NCBI GenBank assembly: GCA_022567305.1
Contig: JADFHF010000004.1
Location: 1-40,622 of the forward strand
Direction: 5' to 3'
Length of the DNA stretch: 40,622 bases
DNA from: Bacteroidota bacterium
GTDB lineage: Bacteria > Bacteroidota > Rhodothermia > Rhodothermales > UBA10348
Shown here: positions 32,816 to 40,622 of the stretch, one piece after another
Numbering within the stretch: the stretch's first letter is position 1
How the letters are laid out: every line of letters starts with the position of its first letter
Program-made: the position numbers and the translations under genes
The notes under the pieces: generated by a model
The model's database searches: none
What the model was told of the DNA's origin: nothing
The model's input: only the letters and a program-made list of their open reading frames with translations

Positions 32816-33547
32816 TCAGAATCGAATCTTGAGCTGAGCCTTTGGAAGCGACGAAAACTTTGGCGGCGCGCCCAACTGGATCGTCATCGATTCTGTTCTG
32901 AATCGCGATGCACGCCACGCGGCCATGATCCCTGAGATAATTCGATTGGCTACGAGTGACGCGATGATGATCCCGCGCCGACGCCGGAGGGATTCGGCAT
33001 CTTCTCTAAGACCCCGAAATCGAAGGAAATCCGAGTCACTACTCCAATTCCACTGAAACGAGGGACTGTCTACGTAGTCAATCTGGTCCCAGGCCCTGTT
33101 TCTCAACACGGTTTCCAGATAGTCATCGGAAGATCTATACGTGGCCAGGTTCAAGAAGAAGGTCCGATCCTTACCGTCCACATCGGCACTGGCACCACCG
33201 ACCGCCAGGGACTTGTAGCTCTCGACAAGCTGATCCCGATGCCACTCGCCTCCGAACAGCGCGATCCATAGACTCGCATCGGTAATTGCAAATGCCGTTC
33301 CCCATCCGCCCCAGAATCCACTATTCGCGTATCGCTGGCCCAGGCCAGGAAGGATCAGGCTCAGTCCAAAGGCCTTCGAAGCAGAAAGGGCTGCATCCGA
33401 TCCGCCGCGTCGTGGTTGATTAAATTCTGTGGGAGTCATATCAAGCTGAGGCCGCAGCTCTCTGACTGATCGTGCCGGCTGAGCGAATGCCTGAATACCA
33501 GATAAGGCCCCCAGCAGAATAAAAAACAGAGTGCAGCTGGTGCGCAT
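32816..33547 (-). CDS. Exported DUF5683-like membrane protein
   Basis: A 243-residue protein. A signal peptide occupies residues 1-23 (CTLFFILLGALSGIQAFAQ); hydrophobic segments with small residues follow (SLILPGLGQRYANSGFWGGWGTAFAITDASLWIALFGG, about 65-105) and a further one near 195-215 (IIIASLVANRIISGIMAAW). The LPGLGQ-Y-N segment with the paired hairpin helices is like the DUF5683 family of Bacteroidota. Function is unknown. I choose ATG 33547 because it starts the signal peptide; two upstream in-frame ATGs (33646, 33598) would hide it. Confidence 0.75.
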   Translation of the reverse strand: MRTSCTLFFILLGALSGIQAFAQPARSVRELRPQLDMTPTEFNQPRRGGSDAALSASKAFGLSLILPGLGQRYANSGFWGGWGTAFAITDASLWIALFGGEWHRDQLVESYKSLAVGGASADVDGKDRTFFLNLATYRSSDDYLETVLRNRAWDQIDYVDSPSFQWNWSSDSDFLRFRGLREDAESLRRRRGIIIASLVANRIISGIMAAWRASRFRTESMTIQLGAPPKFSSLPKAQLKIRF

Positions 33548-33674
33548 TGAGTTTGCTACAGAGATTCTGCGACCTTCGAATAACGACGTACGTGACATTC
33601 CGAGATGTGCAACCGAGATTGGGGTGGAGCATCTACGACGATGCATTTGCTCGGATCCAGACCCCTTCTATTTT

Positions 33675-34352
33675 ATGCTCGAGCCAACATTTACACATGA
33701 TTGGGATATCTCACCCAAGCAAGCCGTAGCGCTTCAGCGGTCGCTCGTTAACCGAGTCGTCGTCGAACCGCTTCAAACCGATATCCGGTTGATCGCCGGA
33801 ATAGACGTATCGGTCAAGGACAATCACGTTCGAACGGCGATTGTAGTTCTGGACATGGGTAGCTTGAGTCTCGTCGACTCGGCGACGTGGCAAGGGCCTG
33901 TTGTATTCCCCTACGTACCCGGTCTGTTAAGCTTTCGGGAGATACCGGCAATTTTGCCGGCTCTAAAACTTATATCTGTAGTGCCAGACGCCATCATGCT
34001 CGACGGCCATGGTTTGGCGCACCCGCGACGGTTCGGGCTGGCTTGTCATCTGGGGGTGCTTTTGGACATTCCTTCGCTCGGGGTGGCAAAGTCCAGATTG
34101 ACAGGTACGCATAAAGAGCCCGGCATGACGAAAGGAGATTCGTCGCCGCTCATGGACAAAGACGAGCTCATCGGGACGGTTCTTCGGACTCGGACGAACG
34201 TTAATCCTGTATTCGTGAGCGTCGGCCACAAAATGGAACTCGCTGACGCGTTGAAATTGACACTTGCGTCTACGGTTCGGTATAAACTTCCTGAGCCCAC
34301 CCGGTTGGCACATCACCTTTCCAAGAGGGGTAAGGTGGCGATCAGCTCTTAG
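33675..34352 (+). CDS. nfi: Endonuclease V
   Basis: A 226-residue repair nuclease that cuts DNA one phosphodiester 3' to deoxyinosine, starting repair of deaminated adenine. Catalytic acids can be placed: D44 in AGIDVSV, the glutamate in PYVPGLLSFREIP (about 90), and the aspartate in MLDGHGLAHPRRFGLA (about 115). The lysine segment GVAKSRLTG is also typical. Start ATG 33675 (MLEPTFTHDWDISPKQA) is the first that gives a family-like N-terminus; further upstream the frame only overlaps the divergent gene. Its TAG overlaps the convergent lipoprotein stop in TTAG. Confidence 0.95.
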   Translation: MLEPTFTHDWDISPKQAVALQRSLVNRVVVEPLQTDIRLIAGIDVSVKDNHVRTAIVVLDMGSLSLVDSATWQGPVVFPYVPGLLSFREIPAILPALKLISVVPDAIMLDGHGLAHPRRFGLACHLGVLLDIPSLGVAKSRLTGTHKEPGMTKGDSSPLMDKDELIGTVLRTRTNVNPVFVSVGHKMELADALKLTLASTVRYKLPEPTRLAHHLSKRGKVAISS

Positions 34353-35203
34353 TACCGAGCCAGTCTCTTTAGGCGTCTTAATGAGATGCGGTCTACTACG
34401 TCTTCGATGATGTCACGATCCAGGTCGCGACCTTCGGCTTCGATGGCGATCATAAATCGTTCGGCTACCATGATCAGTGCGGTATACCGCTTTCCTCTTC
34501 CCCGTTTTTCAACTTCTACAAATGCCGGGTACCCATTGATTTCGGTTGTTTTCTCGAATCCATCCTTAAACTCGCGATCGATTTTGGCGTCTATGAAATC
34601 CATCCCAAGTGCGGCCACTCCGCTAATTGAACCGAGGTCCACAATTGCGATGGTCATGTCTTTGTGGGATCCTTCGTATTTGCCTTCGATTTTCGAAACG
34701 CGAATCCCGAGAACACTATGTGATGAACCATCCGTGTCGTAACGCGCCATCCCGGCAACTTCTCGGGGCAAAAGATCGCGCAGCTTTCGATGAGGGACTG
34801 GCTCAATATCAGAGTCGTCCTTTAACGCTTTTCCGATCTGCTCCAGTGCAGATCCGAGATCCTGCATGGCCAACTCAAAGTCTTTGTCGCTATCTCTGAG
34901 TTCTTCCTGAATCCGTCGCGCCGATTCATGGATGCGAGTTCGAAGTTCTTCTAATTCCTCCCTCGTGACAGTCTCGTCGTCTTCAAATTCTTCCAGTTCA
35001 TCCCGAATGGCTTCCTCCGCCTTTTCCAGTCTCTCCTCTAACTCTTCGCGTGTCCGTTCAAGGTTTTCTTCTACCTCGTGAAGCTGATCACGAATCTCCT
35101 CGGAAATGCGTTCGCCGTCGGTTCCGTATTCGCCGGAGTCGTCGCAGGCGCTAACGAGGAACGCGAGGAAGAGAATGGATATAAGTGCTGTTCCTAATCG
35201 CAT
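34349..35203 (-). CDS. Lipoprotein with long charged coiled coil
   Basis: A 284-residue protein with a lipoprotein signal: hydrophobic core LISILFLAFLVSAC with C20 as the lipidation site. Residues about 33-110 are a Glu/Arg-rich single helix or coiled coil (repeats like EELEERLEKAEEAIRDELEEF). The C-terminal half (about 130-284) is a compact alpha/beta domain with EVAGMARYDTDGSS, AIVDLGSISG, and KGKRYTALIMVAERFMIAIEAEG-like strands, not one I can name. An envelope-anchored protein of unknown function. It lies 109 bases downstream of icmF on the same strand and is convergent with nfi. Confidence 0.85.
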   Translation of the reverse strand: MRLGTALISILFLAFLVSACDDSGEYGTDGERISEEIRDQLHEVEENLERTREELEERLEKAEEAIRDELEEFEDDETVTREELEELRTRIHESARRIQEELRDSDKDFELAMQDLGSALEQIGKALKDDSDIEPVPHRKLRDLLPREVAGMARYDTDGSSHSVLGIRVSKIEGKYEGSHKDMTIAIVDLGSISGVAALGMDFIDAKIDREFKDGFEKTTEINGYPAFVEVEKRGRGKRYTALIMVAERFMIAIEAEGRDLDRDIIEDVVDRISLRRLKRLARY

Positions 35204-35312
35204 GATATTCTTCTCTCGGGAAACACCGAGTTTGGGCTAAAGAAGTTTTTCGGGTATCGCCACACTACGAACCAATTTCAAAAAGGTGTCGGTCTGGGAC
35301 GAGACAACAAGA

Positions 35313-38300
35313 TTACATATTTCGCCGGTATTGGCCACCCACGTCAAACAAGGCATGGGTTATCTGACCGAGTGAACAGACCCTGACGGCGTCCATGAGC
35401 GATTCAAACGTATTCTTACCCGATTTTGCCGCGTTTTGCAAGGCGACGAGCGCCGAATCACTCTGATCGCGGTGAGCAGCCTGAAATTCCTCGACATGTC
35501 GGATCTGCCGTTCTTTTTCATCGGTGGTCGAGCGCATGAGGGCAACTGGGCCATCAGACTCTGATTCTGACTCCAATCCCATAAACGTATTCACCCCGAT
35601 GACGGGAAGCTCTCCCGAATGCTTTTTACTTTCGTACATCAGGCTTTCATCCTGAATTTTTCCGCGCTGGTACATAGTCTCCATCGAGCCAAGGACTCCG
35701 CCCCGGTCATTCAGGCGATCGAATTCCACCAAGACGGCCTCCTCAACCAAGTCCGTAAGATCATCGATGATATACGAGCCCTGAAGCGGATTTTCATTCT
35801 TGGCCAGTCCCAGTTCCCGATTGATGATCAGCTGAATCGCTATCGCCCGACGGACGCTCTCTTCGGTCGGGGTGGTGATGGCTTCGTCGTATGCATTGGT
35901 GTGCAGTGAATTACAATTATCATAGACGGCAAGGACGGCCTGGAGTGTCGTTCGAATGTCGTTGAACTGAATTTCTTTGGCGTGAAGACTCCGACCTGAT
36001 GTCTGAATGTGATACTTGAGCTTTTGGCTCCGTTCGTTGGCACCATATCGATCCCTCATGGCAACTGACCATATTCGTCTCGCAACCCGGCCGATCACGC
36101 TGTATTCGGGGTCCATTCCATTCGAGAAAAAGAACGAGAGGTTCGGCGCGAATTCGTCGATGTCCATGCCCCGCGCGAGGTAATACTCTACAAACGTAAA
36201 GCCGTTTGAAAGTGTAAACGCCAGCTGGGAGATGGGATTGGCGCCTGCCTCCGCGATGTGGTAGCCCGAGATGGAGACCGAATAAAAATTCCGAATCGTG
36301 TTGTCGACAAAATATTGCTGGACATCACCCATCATTCGGAGGGCGAATTCCGTCGAGAAGATGCAGGTATTCTGTGCCTGATCTTCTTTCAGAATATCCG
36401 CCTGCACGGTTCCTCTCACCGCCGTCAACGCAGTCGTTCGAATCTGATCATAATCCTGATCGTTCAAGAGGTCCCATTCGACCAGTTGTCGGGCGTGGGT
36501 CCCCATGAGTCCGAGTCCTGAGCCGTCGTGGGATCGCGGTAACTGGGATTCAGGACCATTTGGGCCATAGGGTTCATACTGCGGCCTACTCGCTCCCAGT
36601 TTCTTTTCGATTTCGGACGAAACGCGGTCCCAATCTCCAGCGGCTCGTAGGTGTTTTTCCACCTGCTGATCAATGGCGGTGTTCAGAAACATGGCCAGAA
36701 TCATCGGTGCCGGTCCGTTGATGGTCATGGAAACGCTCGTGGCCGGATCGCAAAGATCAAATCCAGAATACAGACGCTTCATATCGTCAAGCGTGCAGAT
36801 GGAGACACCTGCATTCCCGACCTTGCCATAAATGTCAGGTCGTCTATGGGGGTCGAATCCATAAAGGGTCACGGAATCGAAGGCGGTGGATAGGCGTTTC
36901 GCCGGCATTCCTTCAGAAACAAGATGGAATCGGCGGTTCGTGCGCTCGGCGCTTCCTTCACCGGCAAACATTCGAGTCGGGTCTTCGCCTTCTCGTTTGA
37001 AGGGGAATACACCTGCCGTAAACGGAAACTTGCCGGGGACGTTCTCGAGGAGACTGAAACGAAGTCGGTCTGCTGCGCTCTTTGTGCGAGGGAGCGAAAC
37101 ACGCGGGATCTGTAGTCCAGAGAGCGACTCCGAAACCAACGGGACGGTGAAATCTTTTCCCCGAACAACATAGGTGAAGGATTCGGCGCGGTACTGACGA
37201 CTCATTTCATCCCACGAATCAAGGGCGTCTCTCGAGTCTGTCTCCAGCGCTTCCCAACGCTCTTTCATTAGCCCTGTGAGAATCGCGACTGTTTCTTCGG
37301 CACCCGATTCCTGTTCGAGTTGTTCCAGCGAGATGCCGAGTGCGTGCCATTTTCGAGCGATCTCAATCTGCTCTTCCGCCTTCTCTCGGTAATCTCGACA
37401 GGTCGCAGAAATCGCACCCAGATAATCCTGTCGTCGCGCCGGGATAAGCGCCTCCTCCTGAGCCGATGCTACAGTAGGATCCGTGTCGACTTCGAGATCC
37501 GACGTGCGCCCAAATTCAAAATCCTGATTCAATCGATCCAGAAGCGACAGATATAGCTCGGTTACCCCCGGATCGTTGAAATGGGACGCCATCGTAGGAT
37601 AGACGGGCATCTCGTCGGGGCGGGCATCAAATTCTTCCCGATTCCGCTGCATTTGCTTTCGGACATCGCGAAGCGCGTCTTCGCTCCCCCGTTTTTCGAA
37701 TTTGTTCAGCACAACGAAATCCGCGACGTCCAGCATGCCGATCTTTTCGAGCTGCGTCGGCGCCCCAAACTCCTGGGTCATGACGTAAATCGAAAGGTCG
37801 GTCAGGTCCGTAATCTCCGTATCGCTCTGACCAATTCCGGCTGTCTCAAGGATGATCAAGTCAAATCCGGCAATCCGGCAGACGTCAATGCTATCTCGAA
37901 GCGCCCGTGATGTGGCACGGTTGGCCTCGCGCGTGGCGAATGAGCGCATGTAGACGCGATTTCCATCCTCTCCGAAGATAGCGTTCATGCGAATGCGATC
38001 TCCGAGGAGCGCTCCACCTGTTTTCGGGCGCGTCGGATCAACCGAGAGGACGGCGATATGCACATCGTCAAAGTCCAACAGGAACCGACGAACGAGTTCA
38101 TCGGTGAGGGTAGATTTCCCAGCACCGCCGGTACCGGTTACGCCAATGGCGGGAATGATTTTGGTTTCTTTCGAAGAGATACCATCGCTGTCGGTCGCCA
38201 CCGCGACCCCGTTTCTACCCGCCTCGATCAGGGTCAGCTCACGGGCCAGTTCACCGACCGCTTCTACGGATACAGATGTCGAATCGGCATTGGGCGAAGA

Positions 38301-38744
38301 ATGGGTTGTGGAGAAATCACACTCCTGAAGCATCACCTGAATCATCCCCTTCAGACCAAGGTCCATCCCGTCATCCGGCGAGAAAATCCGGGTAATGCCA
38401 TATTTCTGCAGCTCTTCAATCTCTTCGGGCACGATCACGCCTCCACCGCCGCCGAAAACCTTAATGTGTCCCGCGCCTCGTTCTTTCAACAAGTCAAGCA
38501 TGTACTTGAAGAATTCCATATGCCCGCCCTGATAGGACGAGACGGCAATTCCCTGGGCGTCTTCCTGGATGGCCGTATCTACGATTTCCTGAACCGAACG
38601 ATTGTGTCCAAGATGAATGACCTCGGCTCCTCCGGCCTGCAAGATGCGCCGCATGATGTTAATCGCAACGTCGTGACCGTCGAAAAGACTGGCCGCTGTT
38701 ACGAAGCGGATCACGTTTTCTGGCTTGTAGGCCGTCTGTTCCAT
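35313..38744 (-). CDS. icmF: Fused isobutyryl-CoA mutase (IcmF) with built-in G-protein chaperone
   Basis: A 1143-residue single-chain adenosylcobalamin mutase. Order: B12-binding domain (about 10-140; [11 protein letters not shown] with the ligand histidine H24, and [15 protein letters not shown]), linker, a MeaB-like GTPase (P-loop [12 protein letters not shown] with K210, then [20 protein letters not shown] and LNKFEKRG), and the large substrate-binding TIM-barrel domain from about 560 ([57 protein letters not shown]). This plan is that of IcmF, which interconverts isobutyryl- and n-butyryl-CoA (some relatives act on isovaleryl- or pivalyl-CoA), while the G domain guards cofactor loading. 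Start ATG 38744 ([19 protein letters not shown]) is preferred; an earlier frame start at 38828 adds 28 low-quality residues. Length is normal for IcmF (about 1090-1130). Confidence 0.95.
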   Translation of the reverse strand: MEQTAYKPENVIRFVTAASLFDGHDVAINIMRRILQAGGAEVIHLGHNRSVQEIVDTAIQEDAQGIAVSSYQGGHMEFFKYMLDLLKERGAGHIKVFGGGGGVIVPEEIEELQKYGITRIFSPDDGMDLGLKGMIQVMLQECDFSTTHSSPNADSTSVSVEAVGELARELTLIEAGRNGVAVATDSDGISSKETKIIPAIGVTGTGGAGKSTLTDELVRRFLLDFDDVHIAVLSVDPTRPKTGGALLGDRIRMNAIFGEDGNRVYMRSFATREANRATSRALRDSIDVCRIAGFDLIILETAGIGQSDTEITDLTDLSIYVMTQEFGAPTQLEKIGMLDVADFVVLNKFEKRGSEDALRDVRKQMQRNREEFDARPDEMPVYPTMASHFNDPGVTELYLSLLDRLNQDFEFGRTSDLEVDTDPTVASAQEEALIPARRQDYLGAISATCRDYREKAEEQIEIARKWHALGISLEQLEQESGAEETVAILTGLMKERWEALETDSRDALDSWDEMSRQYRAESFTYVVRGKDFTVPLVSESLSGLQIPRVSLPRTKSAADRLRFSLLENVPGKFPFTAGVFPFKREGEDPTRMFAGEGSAERTNRRFHLVSEGMPAKRLSTAFDSVTLYGFDPHRRPDIYGKVGNAGVSICTLDDMKRLYSGFDLCDPATSVSMTINGPAPMILAMFLNTAIDQQVEKHLRAAGDWDRVSSEIEKKLGASRPQYEPYGPNGPESQLPRSHDGSGLGLMGTHARQLVEWDLLNDQDYDQIRTTALTAVRGTVQADILKEDQAQNTCIFSTEFALRMMGDVQQYFVDNTIRNFYSVSISGYHIAEAGANPISQLAFTLSNGFTFVEYYLARGMDIDEFAPNLSFFFSNGMDPEYSVIGRVARRIWSVAMRDRYGANERSQKLKYHIQTSGRSLHAKEIQFNDIRTTLQAVLAVYDNCNSLHTNAYDEAITTPTEESVRRAIAIQLIINRELGLAKNENPLQGSYIIDDLTDLVEEAVLVEFDRLNDRGGVLGSMETMYQRGKIQDESLMYESKKHSGELPVIGVNTFMGLESESESDGPVALMRSTTDEKERQIRHVEEFQAAHRDQSDSALVALQNAAKSGKNTFESLMDAVRVCSLGQITHALFDVGGQYRRNM

Positions 38745-38831
38745 GGAGCGGTTGGGTGAGTCGCAGCTTGACGATTTCTGGATTGCCGTGAGAGAAGCGC
38801 TAACCTTCGTCAGGCGTTCAGAATACACATT

Positions 38832-38851
38832 CTATACAATCTCTAGACAAT
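38832..38851. repeat. Short direct repeat in the icmF upstream region
   Basis: CTATACAAT (38832-38840) and CTAGACAAT (38843-38851) repeat with an 11-base step, one helix turn, in the 177-base gap upstream of icmF. A regulator site is possible. AGAATA/TATTCT form an inverted repeat just beyond (38858-38881). Confidence 0.4.
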
Positions 38852-38921
38852 TTCTGGAGAATATGCATAGAACGCTATTCTTATCGACAGGTTTACCGGG
38901 AGACCCGTTTTCCTCGGCCGA

Positions 38922-39551
38922 CTATTCCGCCGGTTCAACCGCAACAGCGAGCATATAGTCCTCCTGTTGTTCGAAACGCACTTCCCACAGGAATCCTTCG
39001 TCCTCTTTTACATTTGCGCGTCCCAAATCGTAGGATATTTCTAATTTGACCGTTTTCGGTGAACGCAGAAGCCCCGTGCCGATGGCCTTCAAAACGGCCT
39101 CTTTCAAGGTCCAACAGAGGAAAAGTCGCTTGTTATTCGGGACCGGTAGTGAATTTACATGTTCAATTTCGTCTTTGTGAAGAACGAATCTCAAGAGTGC
39201 TTCAGGTTTCTCAACAATTTGTTCAATGTCCACCCCCACCCGGCGTCTAGAAGCGATGGCAACGGCCCGATCTCCACTATGGGCAATCGACACATGATAA
39301 GGGGTTTTCGGAGCGACCACGCGGCCGTCATCCAAAACCTTGAGCTCGATTGCCGCCGGGGCTGCTCCGGTCAACTCTCCCAATAACGATCGAAGAGCAG
39401 CTCGACCCAGAAGAAAGGACTGTTTCCTCGACTCGGCTTTCATGAGGCCGCGGCGCTCTACTTCCTCCGTTGATAGATAGCTTCCCCAGCGAGCTACTTC
39501 TTGCAATTCATACCTGAGCTGATAGAAGTGAATGTCGTCGGGGAGTTGCAC
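38922..39551 (-). CDS. 4'-phosphopantetheinyl transferase (Sfp-like superfamily)
   Basis: A 209-residue cytoplasmic enzyme transferring phosphopantetheine from CoA to a carrier-protein serine. Both family motifs are visible: the magnesium-binding VGVDIEQI (about 108-115) and WTLKEAVLKAIGTG (about 148-161), with HVSIAHSGDRAV before them as CoA-contacting segment. The length is that of the two-half Sfp/AcpT-type rather than the short AcpS. No carrier-protein or polyketide gene is present here, so it probably serves fatty acid ACP or a distant cluster. It lies upstream of icmF on the same strand with a 177-base gap, likely a separate unit. Confidence 0.92.
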   Translation of the reverse strand: MQLPDDIHFYQLRYELQEVARWGSYLSTEEVERRGLMKAESRKQSFLLGRAALRSLLGELTGAAPAAIELKVLDDGRVVAPKTPYHVSIAHSGDRAVAIASRRRVGVDIEQIVEKPEALLRFVLHKDEIEHVNSLPVPNNKRLFLCWTLKEAVLKAIGTGLLRSPKTVKLEISYDLGRANVKEDEGFLWEVRFEQQEDYMLAVAVEPAE

Positions 39552-39604
39552 GAGCGCCCTGAATGTCCGATAAAAAACCTGTCCGGTCGATGCAGTCCGG
39601 CATC

Positions 39605-40216
39605 TTAACCGGCGTTTTTAAAATTATGAGCGACTTCTTCCCAATTGACCACGCTCCAGAAAGCCGAAACGTAGTCCGGGCGCCTATTCTGATAGTTGAG
39701 ATAGTAGGCATGCTCCCAGACGTCAAGACCCATCACAGGCGTATCCCCTTGCATATACGGACTGTCCTGATTGGCTGTCGAGTAGACCTGCAGATCTCCA
39801 CTTGCAGTTCGTACGAGCCATGCCCACCCGCTGCCAAATCGGGTACCTGCTGCTGTCGAAAACGAGCTTTTGAATTCTTCGAATGAACCGAAGGCCGAGT
39901 CGATTGCTCCGGCTAGGTCACCCGAGGGTGTACCACCGCCGTTCGGAGACATGATGGTCCAGAACAAACTATGATTGGCATGTCCTCCGCCGTTGTTTCT
40001 CACCGCGGTTCGAATGGATTCCGGCACGCTGTTAATCTCGCGAAGCACTTTTTCAACTTTTTCTGCTGCGAGGTCTCCTTGATCGGCAAGGGCAGCATTG
40101 AGGTTGTTTACGTATCCCTGATGGTGTTTTCCATGGTGAATCTCCATGGTCCGCGCGTCGATGTGCGGCTCAAGGGCGTCGTGAGCGTAGGGTAAGTCGG
40201 GTAATGTGTGTGACAT
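39605..40216 (-). CDS. sodA: Superoxide dismutase, Fe/Mn family (Mn-type residues)
   Basis: A 203-residue enzyme that dismutates superoxide to oxygen and peroxide. Metal ligands are H27 ([12 protein letters not shown]), the histidine in [10 protein letters not shown], and the aspartate and histidine of [15 protein letters not shown]. The residues before the second ligand are [11 protein letters not shown] and the later site reads [10 protein letters not shown]; this Gly plus distal Gln pattern marks Mn-dependent (or cambialistic) enzymes rather than Fe-SOD. No signal peptide, so cytoplasmic. Start ATG 40216 ([20 protein letters not shown]) is canonical. It lies upstream of the phosphopantetheinyl transferase gene by 53 bases. 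Confidence 0.96.
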   Translation of the reverse strand: MSHTLPDLPYAHDALEPHIDARTMEIHHGKHHQGYVNNLNAALADQGDLAAEKVEKVLREINSVPESIRTAVRNNGGGHANHSLFWTIMSPNGGGTPSGDLAGAIDSAFGSFEEFKSSFSTAAGTRFGSGWAWLVRTASGDLQVYSTANQDSPYMQGDTPVMGLDVWEHAYYLNYQNRRPDYVSAFWSVVNWEEVAHNFKNAG

Positions 40217-40300
40217 GAGATCCGGGTTTTTGATAGTCGGTTAATTTGCTCAGGGCATTTAGTTTTTCGCTGCCGAACTCTTTTAGAAAAGAGACCCCTT

Positions 40301-40622
40301 TTATGGTAATGTCGCCAGCATGTTGCCGTCAAAAAAGGAGGCAGTTACGTCTAGAAACGTGGGAACGATTCCCAACACGATAAGCATTATTACGCAGAGT
40401 ACGATCACGGCCGCTGACATTCCAGGCACGCTGAATGTGATGTTGTCTGTGGCAACATCCGGGTTGGATTCCTTCATGAAAAAGACGACCAGGACTCTCA
40501 AGTAGTAATATGCCGAGACCGCGCTCGTAAGCACGCCCACGATGGCCAGCCACGTGAGTCCGGAATGGATCGCGGGGCCGAATACGGCCACTTTTCCAAT
40601 AAAGCCACCCAGCGGCGGAAAA
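40301..40622 (-). CDS. nuoN: NADH-quinone oxidoreductase subunit N, C-terminal part (starts beyond right edge)
   Basis: The frame enters from the right edge with PPLGGFIGKVAVFGPAIHSG, the conserved proline-glycine segment before the late helices of NuoN, and ends at the stop at 40301. The 106 visible residues contain two or three helices (LAIVGVLTSAVSAYYYLRVLVV with the AYYYLR-V motif; SAAVIVLCVIMLIVLGIVP). NuoN is one of the proton-pumping antiporter-like membrane subunits of complex I. The rest of the nuo operon should lie to the right. NuoM/NuoL are alternatives, but the FPPLGGFIGK-YYYLR combination fits NuoN best. Confidence 0.88.
   Translation of the reverse strand, partial: FPPLGGFIGKVAVFGPAIHSGLTWLAIVGVLTSAVSAYYYLRVLVVFFMKESNPDVATDNITFSVPGMSAAVIVLCVIMLIVLGIVPTFLDVTASFFDGNMLATLP

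Noticed and set aside
38058-38759. 233-codon open frame on the plus strand inside icmF
   Set aside because: Antisense shadow of the B12 and GTPase domains, no domain-like features.
1-40622. CRISPR array, prophage, transposon or defence island
   Set aside because: No spaced identical repeats, integrase, transposase or defence-type genes were found; the region is core genome with decay patches.

Overview
The window looks like a chromosomal segment of a Bacteroidota/Rhodothermota-type bacterium (Rhodothermales-like is my best guess). The pointers are a GWxTD-domain protein, a PD40 propeller protein, a TolB/TPR-coupled serine/threonine kinase, Tat-exported Gfo/Idh and isomerase enzymes, a fused isobutyryl-CoA mutase, the order pheT - coiled-coil protein - zapA, and few genes with a clear Shine-Dalgarno sequence. 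This assignment is inferred from gene content, not measured. I see no phage, IS element, CRISPR array or defence island. The segment is mostly core genome with two patches of gene decay.

Layout. 1-4623 (minus strand) is a signalling block: a membrane kinase with TPRs (cut by the left edge), a STAS anti-anti-sigma protein with its own terminator, and a GAF-PP2C (RsbU-like) phosphatase. 4852-8470 (plus) is a heterodimeric ABC exporter whose two halves carry complementary degenerate ATP-site motifs. 8524-9848 (plus) is an arsenic unit: palindromic operator, arsR, arsM. 9845-14918 holds a thioredoxin-TPR protein, a secreted PD40 propeller protein, a lone receiver domain and the haem lyase ccmF. 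14962-23147 (minus) is the translation block thrS-infC-rpmI-rplT-(Phe leader peptide and attenuator)-pheS-pheT-coiled coil-zapA, followed by a structured RNA that I read as a probable 6S RNA. Its first part matches the E. coli thrS-infC-rpmI-rplT-pheM-pheST order, including a leader peptide that no ordinary gene caller would report. infC can only start at a rare ATT (or ATC) codon.

23591-25854 (minus) is a translationally coupled pair of Tat-exported sugar enzymes. 26134-31805 contains a Ser-rich repeat membrane protein, a cyclopropane-fatty-acid synthase and a GWxTD/TPR protein, set among relics: a kinase fragment with two in-frame stops and the N-terminal stub of an M81 peptidase. 32034-40622 holds tRNA-Val(GAC), a nitroreductase, a DUF5683-like membrane protein, endonuclease V, a coiled-coil lipoprotein, the 1143-residue fused mutase icmF, a 4'-phosphopantetheinyl transferase, Mn-type superoxide dismutase and the 3' end of nuoN.

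The most valuable observations are the regulatory elements of the translation operon (Phe-codon leader peptide with terminator and competing pairing, AUU start of infC, structured infC-rpmI spacer, candidate 6S RNA after zapA), the arsR operator, and the decaying relics.
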